DNA of 64,000 nt from Archegozetes longisetosus (taxonomy: Eukaryota; Arthropoda; Arachnida; Sarcoptiformes; Trhypochthoniidae): the NCBI GenBank assembly GCA_018873245.2, contig JAEMBT020000003.1:4731843-4795842 (forward strand), given 5' to 3'. The notes below the pieces were generated by a model. It searched no databases. It was not told the DNA's origin and worked only from the letters and a program-made list of their open reading frames with translations. The position numbers and the translations under genes are program-made. Of this stretch, positions 52,056 to 63,673 are shown in pieces. Each line of letters opens with the position of its first letter. Position 1 is the first letter of the stretch.

Positions 52056-55000
52056 CTATCTTGCATTGTTTCGGTAGACATTCGCTGATATCCAGTCGGA
52101 AGAACTGCTAACTCGATGGTAGATACCTGGTTGATATTGTTTGGCACAAGAATAACCCGCAGACACAATCCCTACGAGATACCAGACACCAAAATCATTT
52201 AACATGAGAGGTCCACCTGAATCACCCTTTGAATGAAACAGAAATAATAGTTATTAAATGTAATGTTGGTTTCGTGACGATCACATCATTTTGAAGAACA
52301 ATCAACCTAACAGTTATTAATGTTATGTTATTATTCTTGATTCACTAATCACGGATTGACTAATCACGCGGTGTTAGATCTTGTGTGCCATTTCTAACGC
52401 ATTCTTTCGTTATTGAATTGAAAAATAATTGCTAGGCTACATATTATCGACTTGATAAAGTTTGCGTTTTAGTTTTTATATTTTTGTTAATTATATGAAT
52501 ATCTACAGAGAATTAGGCTGCGGTACACAATCACTTCTGTAGTTGTTACACGAGCTCATCAATAATACTTTAAAAGTTGATTTCACATTAAAAAAATCTA
52601 TTAAAAGTCTATCTCGAATACAGTCAAGTTTAACAAATTTAAAAGTATAACTAAAAAATGTTATCATGAGTTGATTGGGCAACAATTACTTGAGAAAATC
52701 CGTACCGTAGCGTAAAATTATGCAAATCAGTTGATTTCAAGAGCATAACATTTTAAAAATCTAGACGGATTTGAAATTATGCAGAAAATTTATTTTCTAG
52801 AACTTTATTCAAGTCACGCAAGGAAACGTTTGTTCATGTCCTCACTGTCTGCTGAACGTCGAATTTGCTTTTCTTTTAAATTTTTCATTAATCGAAAAAT
52901 TTTAAATTGTATCAATACTGAGACTCACAGATTTAGGGAACAGCTTTGGTCAATAGCAGCGGTTACCAATTGAAGGCATGCGTACCATTATGTAAGACAG
53001 TGAAAGACCTGTTTCAATAGTGGTACACAAAAGCCACCTGAGATTTAGAAAACAAGTTACCAATCAATGAAGTCAAAGAAGAAATTTTGGCACTACACCA
53101 AAGGTTCTGATCAGATGAAAGTGTTAGTATTACTAATAATACTAAGCTTAGAAACCGCTGATCTCATAACAATAAAGCTTACAATTAATATCTATTGGGA
53201 TCCAGTTCTAATAGTTCTATCTATCAGTTCTGTTAATCAAAATATGATCACTTATTATCTGCATATATCTGAATGAGTAATGAAAATTTTAAATAGTTTT
53301 AGTAAATAGTACCTGACAGGCGTCCCGACCGCCAAACTCATATCCGGCACACATCATTTCATCGTAAATTCTAATATTAATGCCTCTTTGGCGATGCCAT
53401 CCTTCACATACATTATTTTCGATAACAGGAACGGGCACGTGCTGTAAAACTTTAGGTCGAAGTTTCGAACCTATAGCCCAAAATTAAAATATAATCAGTT
53501 CTTTATAATAATAATCTGGTTTCCTTGCATATAAAGTGCTAAATCATCGTAATATTAGGTCGACAATTATCAGCAATTATTTAGTCGCAATATATTAAGT
53601 ACTTATGTAACAAACTTTTAGGAAATGAGTATCAATTCAAATTTTCACACCAAAACGTAAATAGAGCATTCTTTCAAGTAAACTTATATACAATTATTGC
53701 AGAAATAGACCTATTTTCGACTTAACAGCTTCAATCTTTTTTACATAATTATTCATTTTACGGCAAATCGTTGGAAACAAGAACAAGTCAACAATTGTGT
53801 AAAATATGAAAAAGTAAGATGTTCAATTTTCTGATTTTTTCTGACTATCTCGGATTATCTGGAAAAGTATGGTAGAGTGAAACAAATTGAAAAGTAAAAT
53901 TACTTAAAATATCATCAATTCTTTGATCTATTCTTTAAACACTCAAACATTATGCTGAGCAATTTAACAATGCTTGATTGAAATCTGTTGTCCTCTATAT
54001 TTCAATAGCTTCCAAGTATTAAGTAAGTGATCTCTGAGATGTATTCTTCTAAGATAGCTTATGGTAAGTATATTGTATCGTACGATTGAGCAGAGACACT
54101 TTGAAACTAAATATACTAAAATGTAGTTTTATACTAAAATTTACACAGACAGAAACGAGAAAGATCTATTTACCCACACGTTTAGATACTAATCTTGTTG
54201 CATTAATGCTAATCTTTGGTTAATTTGAATTTTGAAACGTTAGTTCGTATTCCCTTTAAAGTCGTGTCAGAGAAAACTCAAGTTTTTTCAACATATTTTC
54301 AATAGACTATTGATTCGGAAATACTTTCGATATGAAGTTTACTTTTCAATAAATTTATACTGTTATCAGATTCAACAAAATGTTTAAGATTAAAAAAAAT
54401 GTAAAATTTACATTAGGGAAAAACAGATTCTATCAGACTAATCTACAAGAATTTTAGATACGATGGCGAATACTTTAACTGAGTTCAAAGCAATAAATTA
54501 ACAAAATGTGCAACAATATATTTTAAAGTTAGGATGTTATCAATTTAGTAATTAAGATTCAGTGCTGAAAAGCATTCTAACTATTTCGAAATGAATCACT
54601 GAGTAACTTAAAGTAATCTTTACAAGATTTCTAAGTTAACTATTCTATTATGAATTTGAATTAATCCAAAAATTCGATTTGCAAGTTAGTTATCACAATA
54701 AAGTAGACATAGATTCAATTGTTTGATTGGTCGTCATGTATCAATTTTAGAAAAGTGTTCTTGGTTGATTTTTTGTAGAGTTAAGTCAAGTCTGAACAAT
54801 TAATTATACTTTGAAATGTCAACAAAAAATGCTGTTATCACAACTTTAAAATAGTTGGAAATATTGGGATTACCTGCTTGTAAAGCTCCCCAACCGGCCA
54901 CATAAGCCATTCTACCTAAAAAGTCGGCGCCTTTTTGTGGTAAACATATTGGTTTTATGTTATCTTTGTAGTGAACAGGTCTGTCAAGTACGAGTACAGC

Positions 55001-55975
55001 CACATCATAACGATCTGCTTGTGGTGTGAAACGAAAGTTTGGATGCAATCGGACTTCAGACACTGTAAAGACTTCATGGGGTATGCTCTCTATTTCAGAA
55101 TGTAGTATATAATCTCCAAGTGTCACCCGAATGCTTGTTGGATTGTGTTGCGATCTATTAACAAATAAAGTTATATTGAAAAGTTCAGATCAAATTGTAC
55201 TAAGCGATATCGAATGCAGACCTAGCCACGCAATGGCCCGCTGTAACCACATGCGACGGTCCAACAAGCGCTCCTCCGCATCTGCTGCCACCAACTTGGA
55301 CAAAGGCCTAATCAGATTAATCATGTTTCAGTGATTCTGATAGAATCGAACACACTAGAAGATGGTGCGATACCTGCCACGGGAACTGTCCAAACGAAGC
55401 GTCTGATCCGCCAACGATTCGACTGATTCGCGCTGCACTTTTTCCACAGTCTTTCTCATTGGAATAATAAGAATTTGAATGTTTAAATTGAAAAAATAAT
55501 TAAGAGGTCAAAGTTTTATAAATACGTGGATCATTGATGACTGGACCCCAATATTGGGGCTGAATATCTTGACTACTGGGAGTGACACAGCATGTATGAA
55601 GAGGTCCACACGAGGCACCCAACGAGCCGCCCGACATCCAGCAGAAGGCGAAAAACTGGCAACGTGTACCACCGACGCATCCTTGGTTGAAGCGACTGCC
55701 AATGCGCACTGGGGGCAGGAAGCGAACCACATTCCCAATCGCCCGCGTAAAATAGTTTGCTGAAGCTTTATATCAAATTAATCCGTTTAGTACAATTCAA
55801 ATAAATCAGGTGTTAATTGTGGTAGAGTTGTAGCATTCTTACTATCAGGAGCTGTTCGATCAAGACTACGCTCTGTTCGGTTCACAAGTAATTCATAAGT
55901 GACAGGTTCTGGAAGTGAAGTGACAGTCTTGGCGAATATGTTGACCACTTGGATCACCACTAAGGCATAAAGCAT
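52056..55975 (-). CDS. Clip-like serine protease SP4 (paralogue of SP3)
   Basis: Seven exons (55975-55843, 55759-55526, 55450-55374, 55307-55222, 55154-54874, 53470-53313, 52226-52056) give 379 aa. The signal peptide is LYALVVIQVVNIFAKTVTS. The six-cysteine module has spacing C-x5-C-x5-C-x10-C-x5-CC. The activation site is ISR/IVGGSDASFG. The triad is His in TAGHC, Asp in DRYDVAVLVL and Ser in DACQGDSGGP. Asp189 predicts cleavage after Lys/Arg. SP3 and SP4 share exon boundaries, but SP4 lacks the SP3 intron before the GWG block and the long linker. The ATG at 55975 is overlapped by an upstream ORF in another frame. Likely a secreted zymogen of a cascade; substrate unknown. Confidence 0.93.
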
Positions 55976-56003
55976 CCTCTTTGCACACCCCGCAAGTATG
56001 CAT
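55893..56003 (-). other. Upstream ORF overlapping the SP4 start
   Basis: The leader after the acceptor at 56012 contains an ATG at 56003 opening a 36-codon frame with six cysteines (MHTCGVCKEDALCLSG at its start). It reads through the SP4 ATG in a different frame, so it could reduce SP4 translation. Confidence 0.4.
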
Positions 56004-58020
56004 CGGTGGCTCTATAATTGGTGTAATAAAATTGCCAGAATTAGATATACAGTATATCATAAGAGCACTTATATTCCAATCACACATTAACCTATATATG
56101 AATTTTTTGTTAAGCTTAATATCAATAATTATTAATCATTGAGAGAACAGGAACAGTATTGCACTTGTGATCACTATTGAAGACCAAACAAATGAAGACA
56201 TTAAACAACACATGCTTTAGTCCGATTAAAAGATTCCGCAAAGCTGTTAAAAGTACACATTAGCACAGTTGGAATGAAAAAAGGTATTGAAAATCCTACA
56301 TAATAATGAAATAGTTGATGGTATCCGCTTGACTGCTTCAAGTCCAAGCATTTGCTTCCTGACTAGTCAAGGTTTTGTGGACTATCCATGGGCTCTAACA
56401 AAATGAACCAACTTCAAATATAATATACCAGTTGCAGTTTATTTGTCCTGACGACCTACAACCTAACAACCTAGAAATCATATCAGGTATCTCAACATTG
56501 GATAGTCAACACAAGAAGGCTTCCCTAAATAACTTGATTCACAATTACATAATTCTCATGTAATCCAACTTATATTAGAACTCATATATTATTAGCTCTT
56601 CAAAAAACTTGTAATCTTTTTAAGTTTAAGTTTAAGTTTAAATCGTGTTTATCGATTATAATCTCCTTTTAGGGCTGCCTCTTCTACTCCTATATTATGA
56701 CTTACTGTTAGATTGATTTATACTAAATTAGATGTTTTACACTATTTTTAATTCACAGCATCAGCTCAGGCAATAATCGAATGTTGCATTTATTTAAAAC
56801 AATCGTCCACTTATTTCTGTTCCTAACTTCAAAACCTGATCAGAAATTTTTATCTCAAAATACAAAATGTAAATTTACGAAGCAGTCAGGACATTAATGA
56901 ATGAGTACTCCTTACTTCCCGGATAAGCTCCAACTGAACCTGGTCTTTGCCATCGGGACAAAAGCTTTATCTTTTATTTTAGCTATCATTTTTTCTGACT
57001 AACGAACATTCTAGAGATTGAATTAAGATAAAGATTCAAATCTGAAAGCATCTGAATAGTTACTCAACTCGAAAGAAGATTTCTGCAAAAAAAATTACTA
57101 AATCGAAAATGTTTGAAAGAGTGGCCTCATATTGACTCAGAAAATCAATCATACGTGATTTATGCAACAAATCTGATCGATCCGACGAATCGGCTTCAAG
57201 TACAAAGGTCCAGACAAGCCAGTGCAAATCATTGTTGCCTTAGTTGTCGAACAGTATATGATAAGAAAAATTAACTAATGCTCTAAATACTTTGCTTTTA
57301 CGACAACAATTACAACAATTGTCGCACTGTAACGACGTTAGACTTCGAACTATTACACCGTAAAAATTCATTGTTAGCAATACAGAGAGAAGATTTTACA
57401 AGCAATAAATATTTGAACTGATTTGAATACAATTAATAAAGTATACTATTCCTTGTTTTTGCGATTTGAAGTTGTTAGATTATTTCCTTCTAGTAAAAGA
57501 CTGATATCTTCCATTAGTTAATCGGTTGACTAGTTTAAATTTTCCCTTTTTTATGTTCAACGACTATCAATCGATCAAATTTAGAGGCATTGGCTCTGAA
57601 AATCTGAGTCAACCTGACTGTATGCTAATATCGATAAAAAAGTAAATGCAAAAAAGATCATCTAATTGAATTCGATCCAATAGGAGATTAAAGATTGAGA
57701 TATCTAGAACTCGAGTCGTAAAATAGTCTTTTGTCAGAATAAACGTTAGTTTTTGAGATAAAAAACTCAGTCATAATAAATACTTTGTATAAAATGCAGA
57801 CTTCAATTGAGAGAATTTAAAATACATAATACACAAAATTATTGAATAGAAATGTAAGCAATAAAAAATGTTTACAATAAAAGTAGATATTTTTCAGGAT
57901 GTGCTAAATAACTAAATAAGTTGTTTCGCTCTCTCGTTTGTTTATCTCAATGGAGCAAATTATGTTGAATAATAGAAAAAAGTTTTGACATGAACAAACC
58001 TTGAGCAATTTGAGTAATCG

Positions 58021-58356
58021 AAAAGAGAGCAAATTCAGCGAACGCTGTCCTCATTTCGCCAAACTTTCAAGTGCTGTCTTTATGGAGCGGCTGATCACTT
58101 TTGACACCCAGCTAACGCAGTACTAGTACTTATTGAGCCTTAAGGCTGATTTTCTAAAAGAAATGAGGTCAGGGTTAGATAAATCATAATGGGTTCACTG
58201 TCACGGTCGTATTTCATAACTGTGACAATATACTTTTGAGAGGGTTATGTTTCTTGCGTTAGCTGTTGGGTGTCAAAAGTGATCAGCCGCTCTACAAAGA
58301 CGCCACTCGAAAGTTTCCGTTATTTAGGACAGCGTGAGCTAACTTTGCTCTCTTTT
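58021..58356. mobile_element. 336-bp element with about 100-bp terminal inverted repeats
   Basis: The left arm 58021-58119 (AAAAGAGAGCAAA ... GCTAACGCA) is the imperfect reverse complement of the right arm 58255-58356. The best core, GAGCGGCTGATCACTTTTGA, is identical in both. The roughly 135-bp centre is unique and non-coding. It looks like a miniature inverted-repeat (foldback/Mutator-like) element; no convincing target duplication is visible. Confidence 0.75.
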
Positions 58357-59053
58357 GCATTGTAGTTAAATCTGTCTAACTTCAATATGTATTTAAATAA
58401 TCTTTAGACAACAATGTCACTTACACTACAATTATATCTATCTAACTCCATTATGCGCTCCGTTGGCTTTGGTTATTAAACAACATTATCAAACTCTGAT
58501 CGAAAAATTAAGCTTAATTAATACTACTTTTAAAAACCAGTTAACTACATGTTCAACTTAGACAGGCTTCACTCAATTGAAATTGCATCGGATTTGTTTC
58601 TATTATTAGTTTCCTATTATTTAAAATTTGATTTGTTTGAGCGAGAAATGAGGCGAGAGCAAGAATAAAAGTTATTTAGTTATCTAGCACATCCTCAATA
58701 AGTCTTTATTTTTCATTTGGGAATCAAATACGTTGACTTCACTTATTAATCACGATTAAACCAAGAAATAAGTGTAATTGCATTTTGCTATTACTTTACT
58801 CTGAATATTGTGTGGCAATTCAGCATTTTTTATGCACCACTCCATGAATTTGGAGAAAACAATTATTTATTAGTTATTCAACATCTATGACTTGACTAAA
58901 TTCTGACATAACGGAATTAGTTTCACTACTATATGAGTCACAACTTCAACCATTATTTAATTTATCATTAGAGACACTGTAACACGGATTTCACTACTTT
59001 CATAAACATAGGCAATAGTATTAGATAGCGATATAAGTCTTTTATGACATAAA

Positions 59054-59110
59054 GTGGGACAATAAAAGAGGTCAGAGGTAAGCCCACTCATCGTGATGCT
59101 GGGCGAATTA
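59054..59110. repeat. Conserved hairpin segment, copy 2 (SP4 intron)
   Basis: Partner of 48936-48992. The stem-loop at 59082-59104 is preserved; the only change within it is in an unpaired base (T to C). It lies about 980 bp downstream of the SP4 leader donor, versus about 1,000 bp for copy 1. Confidence 0.7.
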
Positions 59111-60083
59111 CCGAATTTTGCTCTCACATCTTGCAATATATGCTAAACTTTCAATAAATTCATACATTTAATTCAAAAATCATCATTTAATCTTACATAA
59201 GTAATTCATAGATCAACTCGACAAAACATTTCCTAAAGTCCTATTTCGTAGGTTTAGTCTTAATTTTTGGTTTGACACTAATATGAGCTCTAGCAATCCA
59301 CATCTTTCTCTGGAATAAGATCAAAAATTCCGTTTAATCAACTCTTATTGCAATCAAATGAAATCAACGCAGATTTTAGAAGCTCCAACATAGCGTAGAT
59401 CAATTGGTAGATAAACATATACTCTGAAAATATTATGTCAAATATAACAAATTTGCAATAAATCTGTTAACTGACTTGTAAAGGACCAACAGAATTTATT
59501 TAATACTCCATTGCACTGATTTGTTGAGTTGGTTTTTAATTAGATAAATTTATGAAACACTTTGATGTGAGTTATTTCAGAAGTTTATCTACTGAAAATT
59601 AAGTTTAATATTCTAGTATCTCAGAAATAAACAAGTTTGTTTAAACTAAGCAAATTTTGAGTTAAAGTTTGTGATAAAAACTTCAGTTTTTTGATCTCGT
59701 TATAAGTTCCGTCCTAATAGTTCAAAAGCTTGATCAATCAAATCTCTGAAAAGATTACGAAAAGTTTGCTAAAAGATTAGTTTTTTAAATCAGTTTTTCA
59801 CTCAATCAAAATAACTTATATTCTACAGTTTTTCTCAACTTTGAAAAATTGCTCGAGCAATGAACAAACTCTAATTTCAAATTTCCAGAGATCACAAAAT
59901 TGATTTTTAATAAAAACTTATAAGCAAAAAAGTTTTAGAGTTTAACTTCATCTGAGATTTAGTGAACATAGACCATAGAAAACTTTGTTTTAAAAAATTG
60001 AACCACCGGTAAGTAACGGTACTTTTCGGATATTTTTTCAAATTGACAAAGCGAAATATATGAAAAATAAAAAAGTCACTTAC

Positions 60084-60354
60084 TTTAAATCAATTCACAT
60101 ACATATCCACATTTGTCAGTGTAGAAAATGACTTCATTGAAACTAGTACTAAAGTTGAAGAAATACAACACTTTTATTATTTATAAGGTTCAACTCTGTT
60201 CAAACTTGATCAACTGAACTCACTTTAAAAAATCTTAGCAATCAGTGTAGTTAAGAGCCAAACGACTGCTTGACTGATCGAGCAAAACCAAAATCAACAC
60301 AAGTTGTTCGTGCGCCTACAACTGAGTAGTCTCTCTATACTCTCTTTTTTAAAG
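60084..60354 (-). promoter_or_regulatory. SP4 promoter and 5' leader exon
   Basis: Minus strand: CTTTAAAAAAG (TATA-like, about 60344-60354), then about 25 bp to a CTCAGTTG initiator near 60323. A leader of about 240 nt ends at the donor AAA/GTAAGTG (60084/60083). It aligns block by block with the SP3 leader exon 10 kb away. Confidence 0.6.
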
Positions 60355-62564
60355 AGAATGAAGGCATGCCTCGATTGCTAGCTGTAAAAATAGCGAAATA
60401 GGTAATCGACCTGTTGTGGTATATGAGGCACATTTGACTATCAGTGTCAATACTAATACCTATTTAAACACCAATCTGACTGTCAAACACAATAAAAACT
60501 AAATTGCGCTAAAATGACTTATATTTAAATATAGGTATGATTTGAAACACAACTGAAATGATTTATAATTTAAGAAATAATATGATGAGAAGATGCAACA
60601 CTAAATTGAGTACAACCTTGCCACTAGTACTAACACTTCTGTCCTATACTTATAAAAGCATGAATGTATGTGACAACTAAACTTATAATTTACAGTAGAT
60701 TTTAAATAAAGTTTCGAATTAATGTTTTCAATTTGATCTATTATTATGGTTTGATGAATGCATTTGAGCAACAATACTAATTATAATGAGTTGTAGCAAT
60801 TTTATAAATGAGTTCATTTAAATTAATAGGCTTCGAAACTTTATTTAGAAATATAGGTTTCTTACAATGGCTTGTTTAAATAAGTAAAAAGCAAATTTTA
60901 AAGTAAAAGTAGGCCAAACTCCTATTCAATTAAGTGAAATTCAAGTAACTTTGTTTCATATTTTATGCCTAGACTCTCCTTTGTTTTAGCTGTTGATTCC
61001 CAAACTTTTCGATTCCTTTGCTCAAAGTGTGTGACTAAAGGGATCCAGATTTTGACTAATTTATGACAATTGTGCGAAATAGTGTCAAAAACTAAGGCAT
61101 TGTTATTCTGTAACTCTAGCACAAACTCTCACAGCATATTATTCTACTTTTTAAGCGAATAAATGATAAGATAATGATTAACATATGCTAATAAATGATA
61201 ACTTACACATTTGAATAAAAACATAAAAATGTTTAGATTATCATTGACATAGACTGATATATTACAAGCTTGTTAATAAGCAATAAATTAATCAATTCAT
61301 CACATCAAAATATATTTTGCTTAATAATAATCAATTAGAATTTAGGGAAACACATCAGTTATGACTTGCATTTTGGCTCAAATCAAGTTTTAATCAGATG
61401 AACCACAACAACTTGGACGGATCCAGCAGTTTGATTACGAAACAATTTAAAAAGTAAACTTTTAGTGAGTCTCTGTTTTAAAGAGGCAATCAGGTAAATG
61501 AGTACTCAATTAACGAGTAAGTGCTTAATAACTACTACCAGTTCAGATACTAGTTATTTACTATATATATCGTCGAGTTTGCTCTGTCAAGTTCTATCTG
61601 TAATGTTGTTTGAATTACAGGTAGCACTTTATAGCACTTACCTGACGAAATAGTAAGATATAATGCACGCGAAAATTAGCTGTAATTGTTTATTGTTCTC
61701 TACGCTCTATTGTTTCTAACAGCTTGACAAATTTCCAGTGAAAAACAATCTAAAAAAAGATTTGTAGTGAAAAAGTTGAGGCTTATTTTTCATTTTGTAC
61801 GTTCGGTCAATATCTAGAATGTAGAACAGATGCTCTTTCAAAAACTTGTTTTGCAAACGCGTAACACTTATGACTTTCAATGAATAGTGTGGCCCAACAC
61901 AAAAGCTACAGCTTGATCAATATTAATAAATTCATTAACATTTATTGGAACAGTTTTGCCATTACTAAAGCCTACTTAATGAGGAACACGTGCGAGTTTG
62001 AGCTTTTGAATGATCAATTCTAGTCTAAATTGTTATTAGAAATAATTGCAGGCTCAATCTGACATTTGCTTTGCTACTAGGTTTAGGTTTATTACTTGTT
62101 TGTGCATTTCTACAGATAAAAACAAAATAAATCATAATATAGTCATCTTAACTAATCAAAAGCTTGCTAAGGCTGCTTCCAAAACATTCTCTATCTTTTA
62201 ACCAGTGCTCTTCACATCAATGCTGCTTATACTAGATCTCTATAAATAGTCAGAATTGAAAATTGAATTTTTGATTGAATGAGCGGCATGAAACCGATAA
62301 AATAACTATGATATAGTTAAGATTTGTCTGGATATGCATGCATTCAACTTATAGACATGTTTAGAACAAAAATAGTTTTATCAGCATTGTTGTCTTTAAA
62401 ACAGTATATTTATCAATGCTTATTATAGTTTTGTTTTAATCTACTTCTACAAATCAACTACGGATCACTTCTCGTTGCATCAAACAGCACATAAATTAAG
62501 AATTACTTAAAATAGAAAATTAATTTTTGTTCACTACTTTACTATACTTCACTCGGCAGTCAAG
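60355..62564. other. Interval without a confident gene
   Basis: About 2.2 kb upstream of SP4 and downstream of CARS2. It begins with promoter-proximal sequence shared with SP3 (GGTAATCGACCT) and contains the third tiny inverted-repeat element. Nothing else is supported. Confidence 0.55.
61571..61647. mobile_element. Tiny inverted-repeat element, copy 3
   Basis: Begins CGTCGAGT and ends CACTTTATAGCACTTACCTGACG. It shares TCTATCTGTAATGTTGTTT with copy 1 and the ACTTTATAGCACT end with both other copies. Non-coding, 77 bp. Confidence 0.5.
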
Positions 62565-63673
62565 TTATCGATGATCTTCCAACTGAAAACAAATAACTTT
62601 AAAACAATAGGCGAAAATAGTTTAAAAACAATAGAGAAAAAATTAATTACAGAATCAAATTTGAAAGTGTAATAAAAAGTGAACAACCAAAAACATAACA
62701 AGTCAAACATTTAGTTTATTGATTAAGAGATAGAAATTAGAAAAACTTGTCATTTAATGGGTTGTTGAATTAGTTTCAATTTTGATTATAGTTTTGTTTT
62801 ATTGACAGCGCGTTTCAATGCAATTATTCAAACCAAATTAATGAGGTCATTGCGCACCAGTAGTTTAGGTGTGGGTAAAAACATTAATTATATTTCTTAG
62901 TTTTTAATTATGACTCTCTAAGTTATCATTCATTCCATCAGTTTCTTCGTTTTGAGTGTCATTATCCTATAAACTATTCTATTTATAGCCTTTAGAAACC
63001 GGCATATCCTGTCAAATAATTCAATTGAAAATAAGATTAATTGCTTGACATTCGTGTGCTATCTATAAGATTAAGACCCAAATATACTAACCTTCAATTT
63101 GATGCCATATCCATCCAAGTCTTTTCTAAGTTTATCGCATAAAGAAAGCAAACCTTCACTATTCTTCTTCATCTCTTTCAAAAGGTTTTCATTATCTAAA
63201 CTACTTTTAGTTCGAATTGACTTTAAAGCTATTTCTCTGACATCACTTCTAAATTTGACGAATGAATTCAATAAAACAGTTTCTTCGAAACTTGCATTTT
63301 GGCTCTGATTATCAAATTGATTATATGTTAAGCCCATTGTGTTGATCCATTTTGTTAACAGGGCTTTAGTTCTGATTAAGTCCAAAAGTGAATAATCATT
63401 TGTTGAATTGAAATTTTTTTGAGAGCAACAAAATAGCCTCAAGACCACGATTTAAATCCATATCGTCTTTAATACCATCCAATATATCTCTTTCAGTTCG
63501 ATCGATAGCAGCAGAGAAGGGGTCCTCCTTGGAGTCATTTTGATTTTTTGAATGTTCTAACGGGCTCTTCACAGATAGTTCAGAAATTTTTAAACTTAAG
63601 CATTCGTTAAAATCAAGCAATCTCTTATCAATAACTTTAATATCGTACAAAAGGCTGTCCTCATAGTTGATCT
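62565..63673 (-). CDS. CARS2: Mitochondrial-type cysteinyl-tRNA synthetase, C-terminal part, apparent frameshift
   Basis: Two exons are visible (63673-63092 and a short last exon 62582-62565 encoding LEDHR and stop); the catalytic N-terminal part would lie right of the window. Blocks matching the C-terminal helical domain of mitochondrial Cys-tRNA ligase are ILDGIKDDMDLNRGLEAILL, LLTKWINTMGLTYNQ, LLNSFVKFRSDVREIALKSI and LLSLCDKLRKDLDGYGIKLK. The enzyme charges mitochondrial tRNA-Cys. Reading is interrupted at an A7 run (minus strand, about 63415): the upstream frame stops soon after, while the homologous downstream sequence lies in the next frame. One base fewer would restore continuity; no intron fits. 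This may be a sequencing error, a polymorphism or a genuine break. Apart from it both sides look well conserved. The family assignment rests on remembered motif similarity. Confidence 0.75.

Larger units (their letters stand above)
56012..60083 (-). other. SP4 leader intron
   Basis: About 4.1 kb read as the first intron of SP4, between the donor at 60083 and the acceptor ending at 56012. It contains the 336-bp inverted-repeat element, the second hairpin segment, and a short AAGTTT-type tandem near 56.62 kb. No other gene is supported. Confidence 0.55.

Noticed and set aside
55554-55763. Plus-strand open frame of 69 codons
   Set aside because: It is the antisense shadow of the cysteine-module exon of SP4.
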